Positions 18,220 through 26,379 of a stretch of 46,553 bases of DNA are shown here, in pieces (the stretch's first letter is position 1; each line of letters opens with the position of its first letter). This stretch comes from an uncultured Rhizobiaceae bacterium. Its GTDB lineage: Bacteria; Pseudomonadota; Alphaproteobacteria; Rhizobiales; Rhizobiaceae. Position numbers and translations under genes: made by a program. Location of the stretch: the NCBI GenBank assembly GCA_947259295.1, contig CAMYMG010000103.1:1-46553 (forward strand), written 5' to 3'. The notes beneath the pieces are model-generated. The model was not told the origin of the DNA, searched no databases, and worked only from the letters and a program-made list of their open reading frames with translations.

Positions 18220-19146
18220 TTAGGCTGCATGTTCGAGCTCTAGGACATGGTTTCCTATTTCGGGCACGGTGACCCTTGGTATAATGGTGATTTCCCGCTT
18301 TCGTCCCTGCTCGCCAAGTTCATCGACCACCTCCAACACGTCACCGTACTGCTTTTCGGTGATATGCGGATCGGACTTGTCCTGATGTTTGACGATCATC
18401 TCGTATCTTCGCTTGCGGTCCAGTGGACCCGACACGTCTCGATCCTGCTCCAAATCCCACATTAGGCGTTTGATGTGGTCGATTGTCGATTTGGAACGCT
18501 TGGCGGGCAACGTGGCAAAATTCGCCACAAGGGATGAGCCCGCGAAACCGATGTAGATGTCTTGAGCCTTAGGCTTCCGCTTTTGCGTCTGCTTGTGACG
18601 TATTTCGTAGTTGAAGAAATTTGAAAGTCGCGGCCTATGCTGCTCGACATACTCGTGCACCAAAACGGGCAACCGATCCGCATTGGCTTTTGTTTCCCTC
18701 GGCTCAGCCGATAGTTCCCCGGTACTTTCTATTCTGTCTGCGAGTGCCACGTCGTATAGTGACGACAACGATGCTAGCCACACCGTGGCAATCTGCTCGA
18801 CGCTGCCCCCCTCTCCTTCTTGGACATCACCCATGGAGATGCCGGAGAACGTCTGGCATGGTTCCCGCAATGCCACCTGTCCTCGCTCTGCCAAGTCAGC
18901 TTTCAACACATCAAGGGCCACCCGGGCGGCCAACAGCGCAGTCTCGGCACCATCGCCATACAAGCAGTGGAGCCGACGCCATGAATTGGCCTCCGCAAGA
19001 AAGAAATCGGTCTCACTGGCGCTAGCAACGCCTATGACGAGGTTCTCAGGAGACCCAAGGCGCGGTGAAAAGAGCACAGGTGTCCACAGTGCCCGAAGAT
19101 TGTCCGCGCGGCTTGGAAAGCTGCTATTGCTGAAGCTCGCGCTCAT
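18220..19146 (-). CDS. Partner protein of the HipA-like kinase (possibly DUF3037-related)
   Basis: The 308-residue product is soluble. Its first 90 residues (ALWTPVLFSPRLGSPENLVI and a following GVA strand, then a helix with LLAARVALDVLKADLAERG) recall DUF3037 proteins, which are often encoded beside HipA-like kinases. The match is weak and by eye. The C-terminal half is rich in Lys/Arg, with no catalytic motif seen. Its ATG overlaps the TGA of the kinase gene by four bases (19143-19146), so the two are translationally coupled. The gene converges with the DUF262/HNH gene, about 100 bases apart. It could be an antidote, substrate or target adaptor of the kinase. Confidence 0.55.
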   Translation of the reverse strand: MSASFSNSSFPSRADNLRALWTPVLFSPRLGSPENLVIGVASASETDFFLAEANSWRRLHCLYGDGAETALLAARVALDVLKADLAERGQVALREPCQTFSGISMGDVQEGEGGSVEQIATVWLASLSSLYDVALADRIESTGELSAEPRETKANADRLPVLVHEYVEQHRPRLSNFFNYEIRHKQTQKRKPKAQDIYIGFAGSSLVANFATLPAKRSKSTIDHIKRLMWDLEQDRDVSGPLDRKRRYEMIVKHQDKSDPHITEKQYGDVLEVVDELGEQGRKREITIIPRVTVPEIGNHVLELEHAA

Positions 19147-19976
19147 ACCAACAATCCAAGAGCTTCTGATGACAACCGAGGAACGTGCTGCACTCGTGCG
19201 TCGAGGAACGCCACGAGCGCCTCGAAATCACCTTGTGCTAGGACGTGAGCGACGTAGTTCAGTTCGCCTAATCGAGCCAGTTTGACCCCATTGAGCCGGG
19301 CGGGCATGTCACCTGCTGGACCCGCGACTTCACGCCGCCGGTTATCAGTCATCGTCGGTGTCAACCAATGGGATAGGCGATTGTCGTATTGCGCGTCCGG
19401 CTTGAAATGGGTTGGCTCCCAAGCAGGGCCGGTAAAGCTATGGCCGTGGTCAATGAGCCATACATCACTGCGACCGGAGAAGAGCAAATTTCCTTCATGC
19501 CGGTCGGTGTTTGCGATCCAAGTGTCGAACCCATACATCCCACCCACGTCGGACCACCCTGCCAGCTTCTCACGGATAAGCGGTACCTTGCCGGGATCGC
19601 CAAAGTAAATCTGCTGGACATTTGGAGCATTCATATCAGCTGAAGCGAAAACCAGATGTCCACTGCCGTCGGCCAACTCGCAATGTGAAACAGCCAAAAC
19701 CCCCGGCTCCACCTTTGCAATTATTGGCTGCGGGATTGGCAGGTTGGAGGCCAAACCGATGGCTGCAGCCATAATTTCATTTGCAAGTTGACGCGGCTCT
19801 AGGTCTTTGATGATTGCCTGTCTCGTCCGACCATCGGCACACAGAACCTGCCCTCGGAACGTATCATTCACATTCCCGATGTTGAATGGGTTGGCACCAT
19901 GAAGCACGGTCCCGAGACCGAGAAATACGGGAGCTTCGTCCTGCATTTCGGTGCTCCCTTGATCGGATCGCTCCAT
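19143..19976 (-). CDS. HipA-like kinase
   Basis: The 277-residue protein has the compact kinase fold seen in stand-alone HipA-related proteins. It shows a lysine in AIIKDL (K57) for ATP binding, the catalytic loop N156-T-D158-R159-H160-x2-N163, and the metal aspartate D176 in LIDHGHSF. It lacks the N-terminal domain of full-length HipA toxins (about 440 residues). No HipB-like helix-turn-helix antitoxin is adjacent; instead a coupled 308-residue partner follows. GGGGGGA precedes ATG 19976. HipA enzymes phosphorylate translation factors or other targets; here the substrate is unknown. Being beside restriction genes suggests a second defence or abortive-infection layer. Confidence 0.78.
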   Translation of the reverse strand: MERSDQGSTEMQDEAPVFLGLGTVLHGANPFNIGNVNDTFRGQVLCADGRTRQAIIKDLEPRQLANEIMAAAIGLASNLPIPQPIIAKVEPGVLAVSHCELADGSGHLVFASADMNAPNVQQIYFGDPGKVPLIREKLAGWSDVGGMYGFDTWIANTDRHEGNLLFSGRSDVWLIDHGHSFTGPAWEPTHFKPDAQYDNRLSHWLTPTMTDNRRREVAGPAGDMPARLNGVKLARLGELNYVAHVLAQGDFEALVAFLDARVQHVPRLSSEALGLLV

Positions 19977-20132
19977 ACATCCCCCCGACGATGGTGTCGA
20001 TTGTTAAGCTATCGAAGGGGTTTCACGAATACAAGTTGGTCTATATGACAGTCAAATCTCTGCTGGCTTCCATTGTCAGATGATTTCGAAGAAGCGGTGC
20101 AGCAACATTAGGCGAAGATAACTCTGTTGCCA

Positions 20133-21182
20133 TCATAGAACACGCGCCGCCGCCGCGTCATCGAAGAGATCAACATTTCGTACGTAGCGGGCAAGGCTCG
20201 CTTCCGAGCGATGGCCGGTGGTCTGCCTGATCTTGTAGGTCGAGGCTCCAGCCATAGCGGCTGCGGTGGCGAAGCCGGAACGTAACGAATGACCCGAGAA
20301 TGCTGCTGGATCGTATCCCGCATCGTCCAATCGAGTTTTTATGACGTTGCTGACCGCCTCGCCCGAGATGCGCTCGTTGAGAATATGACCGTGCTTGTTC
20401 ACGGCGAGGAAGATTGGCCCTTCGTTGATCTGAGCGAACTCCACCCAATCCTTTAGGGCGGCGATGGGGCAGTGTCGGGTTCGGCCAAGTGGAACGGCGA
20501 TCTTGCGACCCCTTGCCTCCTGATCTGTCTTGGACCGCCGCAGCGTGACTAACGCGCCCTTGGCTATGAACTCGATGTCCACAATATCCAGTGCGACGAG
20601 TTCCGACCGGCGCATGGCGGTGGCGAAACCGAGGAGCAGCATGGCGCGGTCCCGTACGTCCTTTGGTCGATCACCAAGCCGGTCGAGGACTGCGAACAGA
20701 TCGTCACGGAGCAATGCCTGTGCCTGACGCTGGGCGACGCCATAGGTGCGACGGATGCCGCGCATGGTGGATCGAACGATTTCGCTTTTGATTGGGTTCT
20801 CTGCACCGATAGCCTCATGGGCCTTGGAGAGTGAGGCAAGCCGACGTTGCAATGTGGCGACCGCATATTGTCCGGCACAATCAGCAAGATATGCGGCTAC
20901 GGTTTCGGTTGCCGATGGAATGGTCCCGCCCCACGCCTCATAGTGGTTCAGATCAGCCGCGTAGGCACGTTTAGTGCTCGCCGCGATGGAATTGGAGATC
21001 AAATCACGAGCCGCTTCTGACAGACCTTGTGACGCGATTTCACGGGGACCACTTGGCGTTCTGACCGGCAGCTCCGAGCTTGTGCAATTGATTGCAAATT
21101 TAATAAAATTATAATGGTCGCTTCTGCCGCTCTCGTCAGGCGAAGCAAAACGGAAGCCGAAGGCGATGTTGTCAGATTGCAT
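20133..21182 (-). CDS. XerC/D-like tyrosine recombinase inside element B
   Basis: The 349-residue protein is a simple tyrosine recombinase with a SAM-like N-terminal domain (about 55-140) and a catalytic domain (about 155-340). The active-site residues are complete: R191 (ATAMRRSEL), H298-S-L-R301, H324 (TGHRS) and Y333 (ARYVRN). It differs clearly from the tRNA-proximal integrase, so the element encodes two unrelated recombinases. Its ATG at 21182 overlaps the stop of the upstream 366-residue gene by 11 bases, indicating coupled translation. No repeats flanking this gene pair were seen that would mark a separate element. It may act on another site, resolve dimers or belong to the partner's function. 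Confidence 0.9.
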   Translation of the reverse strand: MQSDNIAFGFRFASPDESGRSDHYNFIKFAINCTSSELPVRTPSGPREIASQGLSEAARDLISNSIAASTKRAYAADLNHYEAWGGTIPSATETVAAYLADCAGQYAVATLQRRLASLSKAHEAIGAENPIKSEIVRSTMRGIRRTYGVAQRQAQALLRDDLFAVLDRLGDRPKDVRDRAMLLLGFATAMRRSELVALDIVDIEFIAKGALVTLRRSKTDQEARGRKIAVPLGRTRHCPIAALKDWVEFAQINEGPIFLAVNKHGHILNERISGEAVSNVIKTRLDDAGYDPAAFSGHSLRSGFATAAAMAGASTYKIRQTTGHRSEASLARYVRNVDLFDDAAAARVL

Positions 21183-22272
21183 CGCGGCGCACCTCGTTCA
21201 ATACCGGCAGGTCATTGCGGAGCAGGTCGAGAACTTCGGTGGCGTCTGCGATCCCAAATCCATTCGCCTCGATCTCCATCATGAGGCGGAGCTGCTGTCC
21301 GAGTGGCCATTGCAAACGGCGACGCATGAGACCCCCTTCCGCTCGGAAGACCAGACCGCCCAAAAACTCAGCACGTTCACGAGGTGCAATGTGCTTCTCG
21401 ATCCACCTACTGGTGGGCGTGTCCCGCTTCAGGAAGGCCCGAATAGCTACGCGACCGCTGCGCACGTACCAATCAGCACACCATCCGGGCACATCGCCCA
21501 CCATGACGGTGGGAGAGATTTCATCATTTTTTTCAGTAGGTTCGTAGCCAGTCGAACGAGCAGGGACATCGCGGGACAACATTGCGACGAAAATGGGCAA
21601 TGGTTCCCGCATCCGCACGCAACCCCGTTGGGCCAGTTCGAGCACGCAATGAGGGAACCCCGTTTCGAGCATCGTCTCTAGCACATACGGGAGATCACCC
21701 TTCCTCGTCCGCATCGTCGGCACCGGGCAGCGGTCAGTGCCTGTGGCGTAGAAGAGCGTGATGGCGCGGGTGATGATGTCACCGTCGCCAGTCGCGATGT
21801 CCATTAACTCGGGAAGGGTCCTGTAGGTCTGGCTTAGCCTGTCGCCTTCGTATCGGGGGTGGGCGATCACAGTCATCAGCAGATCGTCTGCCGCCCTACA
21901 TTTTCGGGCCTCCGCCATCCTCTCGACAATGGCGCTGGCTACCACCCAATCGCCTCTGAACTTCTGGCGGATACTTTTTCCCGAAGTAGCAACCAGAACG
22001 GGCGCGACGAGATCGAGGGAGCCTAGACCAATGTCCTCGAACACGGCGACCGTGAGACGCCTCCACAACTTATCTGGATCATCACGGAGCAGGGTCGCAG
22101 CGGCTCGCAGGGCGTGACCCGTTTCGCCTCTACGAATACTTTTTTGCAATAGTGATTGGCAAATCCACGGGCTCACGTCGAGGGGTTGCGGATCGGGTGT
22201 CGCTGACAGCCTCTCCGTCAGAAGCTCCGCCAGCTCCGGGTAGAATGTGCGCTTGAATTGCTCGTTGTCCAT
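21172..22272 (-). CDS. Protein resembling the C-terminal domain of RarA/MgsA, without the ATPase
   Basis: In the 366-residue product, residues 38-92 (LLQKSIRRGETGHALRAAAT, then DPDKLWRRLTVAVFEDIGLG) follow the pattern of the clamp-loader-like C-terminal region of RarA/MgsA replication-restart ATPases (ALxKSxR...AAL...DPxYxARRLxxIAxEDIG). No Walker A or B motif is present, so this is not a full RarA. The later part has no recognised motif. AGGAGA precedes ATG 22272. The stop overlaps the start of the recombinase gene by 11 bases, which ties the two functionally. A role in sensing or remodelling replication forks during recombination is conceivable but unproven. Confidence 0.6.
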   Translation of the reverse strand: MDNEQFKRTFYPELAELLTERLSATPDPQPLDVSPWICQSLLQKSIRRGETGHALRAAATLLRDDPDKLWRRLTVAVFEDIGLGSLDLVAPVLVATSGKSIRQKFRGDWVVASAIVERMAEARKCRAADDLLMTVIAHPRYEGDRLSQTYRTLPELMDIATGDGDIITRAITLFYATGTDRCPVPTMRTRKGDLPYVLETMLETGFPHCVLELAQRGCVRMREPLPIFVAMLSRDVPARSTGYEPTEKNDEISPTVMVGDVPGWCADWYVRSGRVAIRAFLKRDTPTSRWIEKHIAPRERAEFLGGLVFRAEGGLMRRRLQWPLGQQLRLMMEIEANGFGIADATEVLDLLRNDLPVLNEVRRDAI

Positions 22273-22509
22273 TTCCGTCTCCTGTTCTGGGAGGCGGCTT
22301 AGGAACTAAAGCCCCGCTATGAACGGTAACGGGAGGGACATCTGTGGAAAGGGAAAAGATTGTACATGACCTGTAGCGGTGGGGATGGTTAAAATAGGAC
22401 TAAATTCTTATTTGATTTACACAGCAACCTGCCGGTCTGCCTAGCAAAAGTCCGAGTGCGCTGGTGTCGCTGGGTTTGTCGTGAGACACGCGGTTTGTCC
22501 CTGCTTCGG

Positions 22510-24192
22510 TCACAGGTCGATAGCGTATGTCACGCGGTTCATGTGGTCGGACAATTTTTGGATACTGGCCCCGCTGCCATAGTTGGCGTGGACAGAGCGG
22601 TCAGCGTGTCCCACCAGCGACTTTGCAATACTGTCAGGTACCTCGGCTTCCCGCATCGCGTCGGTAAAGTTGTGACGGAACGAATGGAACGCAGTCTTCT
22701 CAGTATGGAAGCCGGTTCTACGGGCGTATCGTCCCCACCATTTCGAGAAATTGTGCGAGGGATAGCCGTCCTTGCCAAACTCGATGTCGTAAAACACACG
22801 AACCTTCTTGAGCTTCCTCGCACGCTCGACGTATGTCAGTAGGCCGAGGTCAACCAGCTTCGCGTGAACTGGAACGCGCCGCGCACTGGAAGCAGTCTTC
22901 AGCTGCTTGTCCTCGCCCTCAGCCAGCGACACATCGAAGTAGGTGACATCACCGTCCTGCTTCACATCAACGGTTCCAAGCTGGACGATCTCTCCCAACC
23001 GTAGGCCGGAGTAGAGGGCGACCAGAGGTATCCAGAAATAGCCATCTTGATAAACCTCCGTGCCGGGTGTGGCACGCCGAAGTCGGGAAGAGCATCCTTT
23101 GTACAACGGTGATGCGAAGATGCTCCCAAGCTGTTCTTTGGAATATGGATAGCGATCCCCCTGCGCCTTGTTTTTTGCAGCTCCAACGACCTTAATCGTC
23201 AGCCCCGGCATCTTCGGAATATCTTCTTCGTCTACCAGCCAGCGCAAAAAGCTACGAAACATTGTGAAGTACTTGCTCTGCGTACGGGGAGACATGCACT
23301 CAGCGTCGGGGTTCTCTGAAATCAATGTGGCCAATGATTTTTGCGCGTTTCCCTTGGCTTTTGTGATGTTGCTCGGCAACTTGGCTAGTGTGTCCCGGAC
23401 GGCCTTCACATCATCGGTGCTGATCAGCGAAACCGGCTTCGTCGCACCTATCACGATGGTCGCCAGATCGAGCACCCGCTGATAGTCGAGTTCGGTCTTC
23501 CTTACCCATTCTGTCCCAGCCTTCATCCCAACGAACCGCTGACGTGCTCCCTCGACGGTCAGCAGCTTTGGAGTGACCACCAGCTCGTCGTCGAAGTCTT
23601 CGGGCTGCATTCCTGCGAATAGAGGGTCGGCGGGTGTGTTGGCCGCATAGTCGCCGGAAAGAGCCTTTACGAGGTACTTCGCCCGCTCAATCCGTGCCCG
23701 TGCGACGCCCCTACGCGCATAGTTTACAAGATCAATCGGGGTTGCCTGCTGCCCGGAGGTTTGCGCCTGAATGATCTCGTCTGCCTCTGCCACCGTAAGT
23801 GGATCGAAGGACTGCGCTTTGAGGGCCGTGGTCAGTCTCACGATGTCGTTTCGGAGGCCGTCAATCTCAGCATCAAGATCAAGGGCAGGGTCTTCCGGCA
23901 GATCGTGCGAGATGACAAGCGCCTTGTTCAGCTGATCTTGGAAATATGCTTTCACGGCCACATCAAGCTGCTGCAGAGACAATTTCGACAAAGGAACGGT
24001 CCTCCCGAACAACAGATCGAACGCATTGCTCAGATGGCGGCAACGCACAGTCGCAATCGCCCTGTCGGTCGTTCTTAGCGTGAGCTTGATTTCTGTGCAG
24101 TTAATTGCACGACGCCATTGTGTCGGAACGGCAGCACGGAAGTAGAAGGTATCACCCCGCCGCAGTAGCCTCTGTTGCTTGGCACGTGACAA
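22510..24192 (-). CDS. Tyrosine recombinase, large phage-type integrase of element B
   Basis: The 560-residue integrase lies next to the tRNA-Ser attachment site and should integrate and excise element B. The N-terminus (LLRRGDTFYFRAAVP, then TLRTTDRAIATVRCR) fits the DUF6538-type arm domain of alphaproteobacterial integrases. The catalytic domain shows the first arginine in ALYSGLRLGEIVQL, H503-S-F-R506, H529 (VGHAD) and Y538 (HANYGSG). Translation probably begins at TTG 24192 with GGGGA a few bases upstream. A TTTTGTACCAC arm-site candidate lies 22 bases before the start, which suggests self-regulation by integrase binding. The gene reads away from the tRNA. Confidence 0.93.
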   Translation of the reverse strand: MSRAKQQRLLRRGDTFYFRAAVPTQWRRAINCTEIKLTLRTTDRAIATVRCRHLSNAFDLLFGRTVPLSKLSLQQLDVAVKAYFQDQLNKALVISHDLPEDPALDLDAEIDGLRNDIVRLTTALKAQSFDPLTVAEADEIIQAQTSGQQATPIDLVNYARRGVARARIERAKYLVKALSGDYAANTPADPLFAGMQPEDFDDELVVTPKLLTVEGARQRFVGMKAGTEWVRKTELDYQRVLDLATIVIGATKPVSLISTDDVKAVRDTLAKLPSNITKAKGNAQKSLATLISENPDAECMSPRTQSKYFTMFRSFLRWLVDEEDIPKMPGLTIKVVGAAKNKAQGDRYPYSKEQLGSIFASPLYKGCSSRLRRATPGTEVYQDGYFWIPLVALYSGLRLGEIVQLGTVDVKQDGDVTYFDVSLAEGEDKQLKTASSARRVPVHAKLVDLGLLTYVERARKLKKVRVFYDIEFGKDGYPSHNFSKWWGRYARRTGFHTEKTAFHSFRHNFTDAMREAEVPDSIAKSLVGHADRSVHANYGSGASIQKLSDHMNRVTYAIDL

Positions 24193-24213
24193 TGTCGTCC
24201 CCGATGGCCAGAA

Positions 24214-24224
24214 TTTTGTACCAC
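24214..24224. promoter_or_regulatory. Integrase arm-type site candidate at the tRNA end of element B
   Basis: TTTTGTACCAC is identical to 10771-10781 at the opposite end of the element. It lies between the tRNA-derived repeat and the integrase start, overlapping the likely integrase promoter. Confidence 0.45.
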
Positions 24225-24281
24225 ATCGGAGAATTGAGATTTCTGCTTTTGATATTGTCTAATGATTACCGTTAGTTACGG

Positions 24282-24377
<96 letters not shown>

Positions 24378-24492
24378 GCGGTCGTGGTCTGCCCCTTGCA
24401 GGGCGGGCACTAGATAACTTCTGCGTCGGCGAGTTACAAGGCCTTATCGCGGCGAAAATGGCGGGCCTGCGAAACGATGCGGATGCTCTGCC

Positions 24493-24521
24493 TTGACTTG
24501 AAAACCCGCTTCGGCTAGGGA
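24493..24521 (+). promoter_or_regulatory. Putative housekeeping promoter of rplU-rpmA
   Basis: TTGACT (24493-24498), a 17-base spacer and TAGGGA (24516-24521) resemble a sigma-70-type promoter. The CTTGAC -35 is typical of rhizobia. It would give a leader of about 115 bases before rplU. The -10 is only a moderate match. Confidence 0.4.
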
Positions 24522-24531
24522 CAGCGCGCAT

Positions 24532-24556
24532 ACGGCGTGGAGCCTCTCCGCGCCGT
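24532..24556 (+). promoter_or_regulatory. Leader hairpin upstream of rplU
   Basis: ACGGCGTGGAG (24532-24542) and CTCCGCGCCGT (24546-24556) form an 11-pair stem with one G-U pair and a CCT loop, followed by TTTGTACTTT. It lies in the predicted rplU leader. It could be an attenuator or a binding site for autogenous control by a ribosomal protein, though the U-run is weak. Confidence 0.4.
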
Positions 24557-24642
24557 TTGTACTTTGAACCCCGCAGACTGACAAAAAGACGGCCGGATCG
24601 CCGAGCGCGAAACCAGGCCGACCGAACACGAAAGGCAAAAAA

Positions 24643-25293
24643 ATGTTCGCAGTCATCAAAACGGGCGGCAAGCAGTATCGCGTCGCCGCCAATGACGTAC
24701 TGAAGATCGAAAAGGTCGCCGGCGAAGTCGGGGATTTTGTCGAGATCGGCCAGGTGCTGGCGCATGGCGAGGGCGACGACGTGACCATCGGCGCGCCCTT
24801 CGTCGAAGGCGCAACCGTGTCGGCCGAGGTGGTCCGGCAGGGACGCGCCAAGACCGTCATTGCCTTCAAGAAGCGCCGCCGCCAGAATTCGCGCCGCAAG
24901 CACGGCCATCGCCAGCACAAGACCACCGTGCGCATCGCCGAGATACTGCTCGCAGGCGCCAAGCCGTCCAAGAAGGCAGCTCCCAAGAAGGAAGCCGCGC
25001 CGACTGCCGAGAAGGACGCAACTCCGGCCAAGAAGGCAAAGGCAGCCAAGGCCGACGCCCCGCCGCAGGCAGCTTCGCTGTTTACCGCTCCGGCGGGCGA
25101 GCCCGACGACCTGACGAAGATCAAGGGCATCGGCCCGGTCGCCGCCGGCCAGCTCAAGGAGCAGGGCATCACGACATTCGCGCAGATCGCGGCCTTCACG
25201 GATGCAGATGTCGCGAAGATCGACGAAGCGATGCCGTTCAGCGCCGAGCAGATCGGCGACTGGCGCGAACAGGCGAAGGAATTGGCGAAGTAA
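24643..25293 (+). CDS. rplU: 50S ribosomal protein L21 with C-terminal helix-hairpin-helix extension
   Basis: Residues 1-103 are a complete L21 ([20 protein letters not shown] ... [19 protein letters not shown]), which binds 23S rRNA in the large subunit. The protein is 216 residues, twice the usual length. It continues with an Ala/Lys-rich linker (about 110-150) and a domain [20 protein letters not shown]...[11 protein letters not shown] typical of HHH_5 helix-hairpin-helix domains. Extended L21 proteins are known in rhizobial relatives. The role of the extension is unknown; rRNA or assembly-factor contacts are plausible. The start ATG follows AAAGG. It is co-transcribed with rpmA. Confidence 0.97.
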   Translation: MFAVIKTGGKQYRVAANDVLKIEKVAGEVGDFVEIGQVLAHGEGDDVTIGAPFVEGATVSAEVVRQGRAKTVIAFKKRRRQNSRRKHGHRQHKTTVRIAEILLAGAKPSKKAAPKKEAAPTAEKDATPAKKAKAAKADAPPQAASLFTAPAGEPDDLTKIKGIGPVAAGQLKEQGITTFAQIAAFTDADVAKIDEAMPFSAEQIGDWREQAKELAK

Positions 25294-25314
25294 TCGCCGG
25301 ATAGACTTGAAACG

Positions 25315-25359
25315 GCGCGCGGGAGCGCGCATAAGGCATTCAGGCGCCCCTAGGGGCGC
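25315..25359 (+). promoter_or_regulatory. Two consecutive hairpins between rplU and rpmA
   Basis: GCGCGC-GGGA-GCGCGC (25315-25330) is followed by the palindrome GCGCCCC-TA-GGGGCGC (25344-25359), which ends right before the AAAGGAG ribosome site of rpmA. There is no U-run, so these are not classical terminators. They may stabilise or process the transcript, or adjust L27 translation. Confidence 0.4.
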
Positions 25360-25373
25360 AAAGGAGCAACCAA

Positions 25374-25643
<270 letters not shown>

Positions 25644-25713
25644 CCGGTTCCGCACTTCAACACCGGCGCCCATCTCGGGAACCGGTGTCTGGCACCAGCC
25701 AGGAAAAGGATCA

Positions 25714-25743
25714 GGGGAGATGGGAAAACCATCGCCCCTTTTT
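25714..25743 (+). terminator. Rho-independent terminator after rpmA
   Basis: GGGGAGATGG and CCATCGCCCC form a 10-base stem with one mismatch around a GAAAA loop, followed by TTTTT. It ends the rplU-rpmA transcript. The GNAT gene starts only 20 bases later, so that gene needs read-through or its own promoter inside this region. Confidence 0.75.
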
Positions 25744-25763
25744 CGTTTCTGGAGGATTTTTCA

Positions 25764-26345
25764 ATGGTTGCCGAATCGGATGACAGTGACGACGAAAGTC
25801 TGAGGATAGAGTGCCCGGTGCTGGCCACGGAGAGGCTCGTGCTGCGCGCGCCGCGCGAGAGCGATCTCCAGTCCCTGGTGCTGCTCGCCGACAACCGGCA
25901 TGTCGCGCAGATGCTGGCCCGCATGCCGCATCCCTATGGCGAGGCCGAGGCCCGTGCCTTCATCGCCATGACCGGCCTGAAGCGGCCCGGCGCCAGCTAC
26001 GCGCTGACGCTTGCCGGAACCGGAACCTTCATCGGTTGCGCCGGCCTCAACGCCAAGGATCGCGGACTGGAGCTCGGCTACTGGATCGGCGAGCCCTACT
26101 GGAAGCGTGGCTATGCCACCGAGGCAGCGCATGCGCTGGTCGACCTGGCGTTCCGCTCCACCGGTATCGCGGTCCTCCATGCCTCGGCGCGGGTCATCAA
26201 CCCGGCGTCGCGCCGCGTGCTGCACAAATGCGGCTTCCAGTATGCCGGGCAGGGGATGATGAACTCGATGGTGGTCGGCCAGGTGCCGGTCGAGCGTTAC
26301 CGCCTCGATCGCAAGACCTGGCAGAGCCTGAGGAGCTGGGCCTGA
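25764..26345 (+). CDS. GNAT-family N-acetyltransferase (RimJ/RimL-like)
   Basis: The 193-residue acetyltransferase has LATERLVLRAPRESDLQSLV, then LELGYWIGEPYWKRGYATEA (the acetyl-CoA binding motif A region) and VINPASRRVLHKCGF. These are the hallmarks of the RimJ/RimL subgroup, which acetylates protein N-termini or small amines. GGAGG at 25751-25755 lies 8 bases before ATG 25764. It follows rpmA, as in many rhizobial genomes. The substrate cannot be told from sequence. It ends 19 bases from the convergent phosphatase-family gene. Confidence 0.9.
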   Translation: MVAESDDSDDESLRIECPVLATERLVLRAPRESDLQSLVLLADNRHVAQMLARMPHPYGEAEARAFIAMTGLKRPGASYALTLAGTGTFIGCAGLNAKDRGLELGYWIGEPYWKRGYATEAAHALVDLAFRSTGIAVLHASARVINPASRRVLHKCGFQYAGQGMMNSMVVGQVPVERYRLDRKTWQSLRSWA

Positions 26346-26353
26346 CAGGCAGG

Positions 26354-26379
26354 GCGGCCGGCGTTCACGCGCCGGCCGC
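26354..26379. terminator. Strong hairpin at a convergent gene end
   Basis: GCGGCCGGCG and CGCCGGCCGC form a perfect 10-pair stem around TTCACG. It lies just past the GNAT stop and covers the stop codon of the minus-strand gene. With no U-run it is at best a two-way pause or RNA-stabilising element. Confidence 0.35.
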
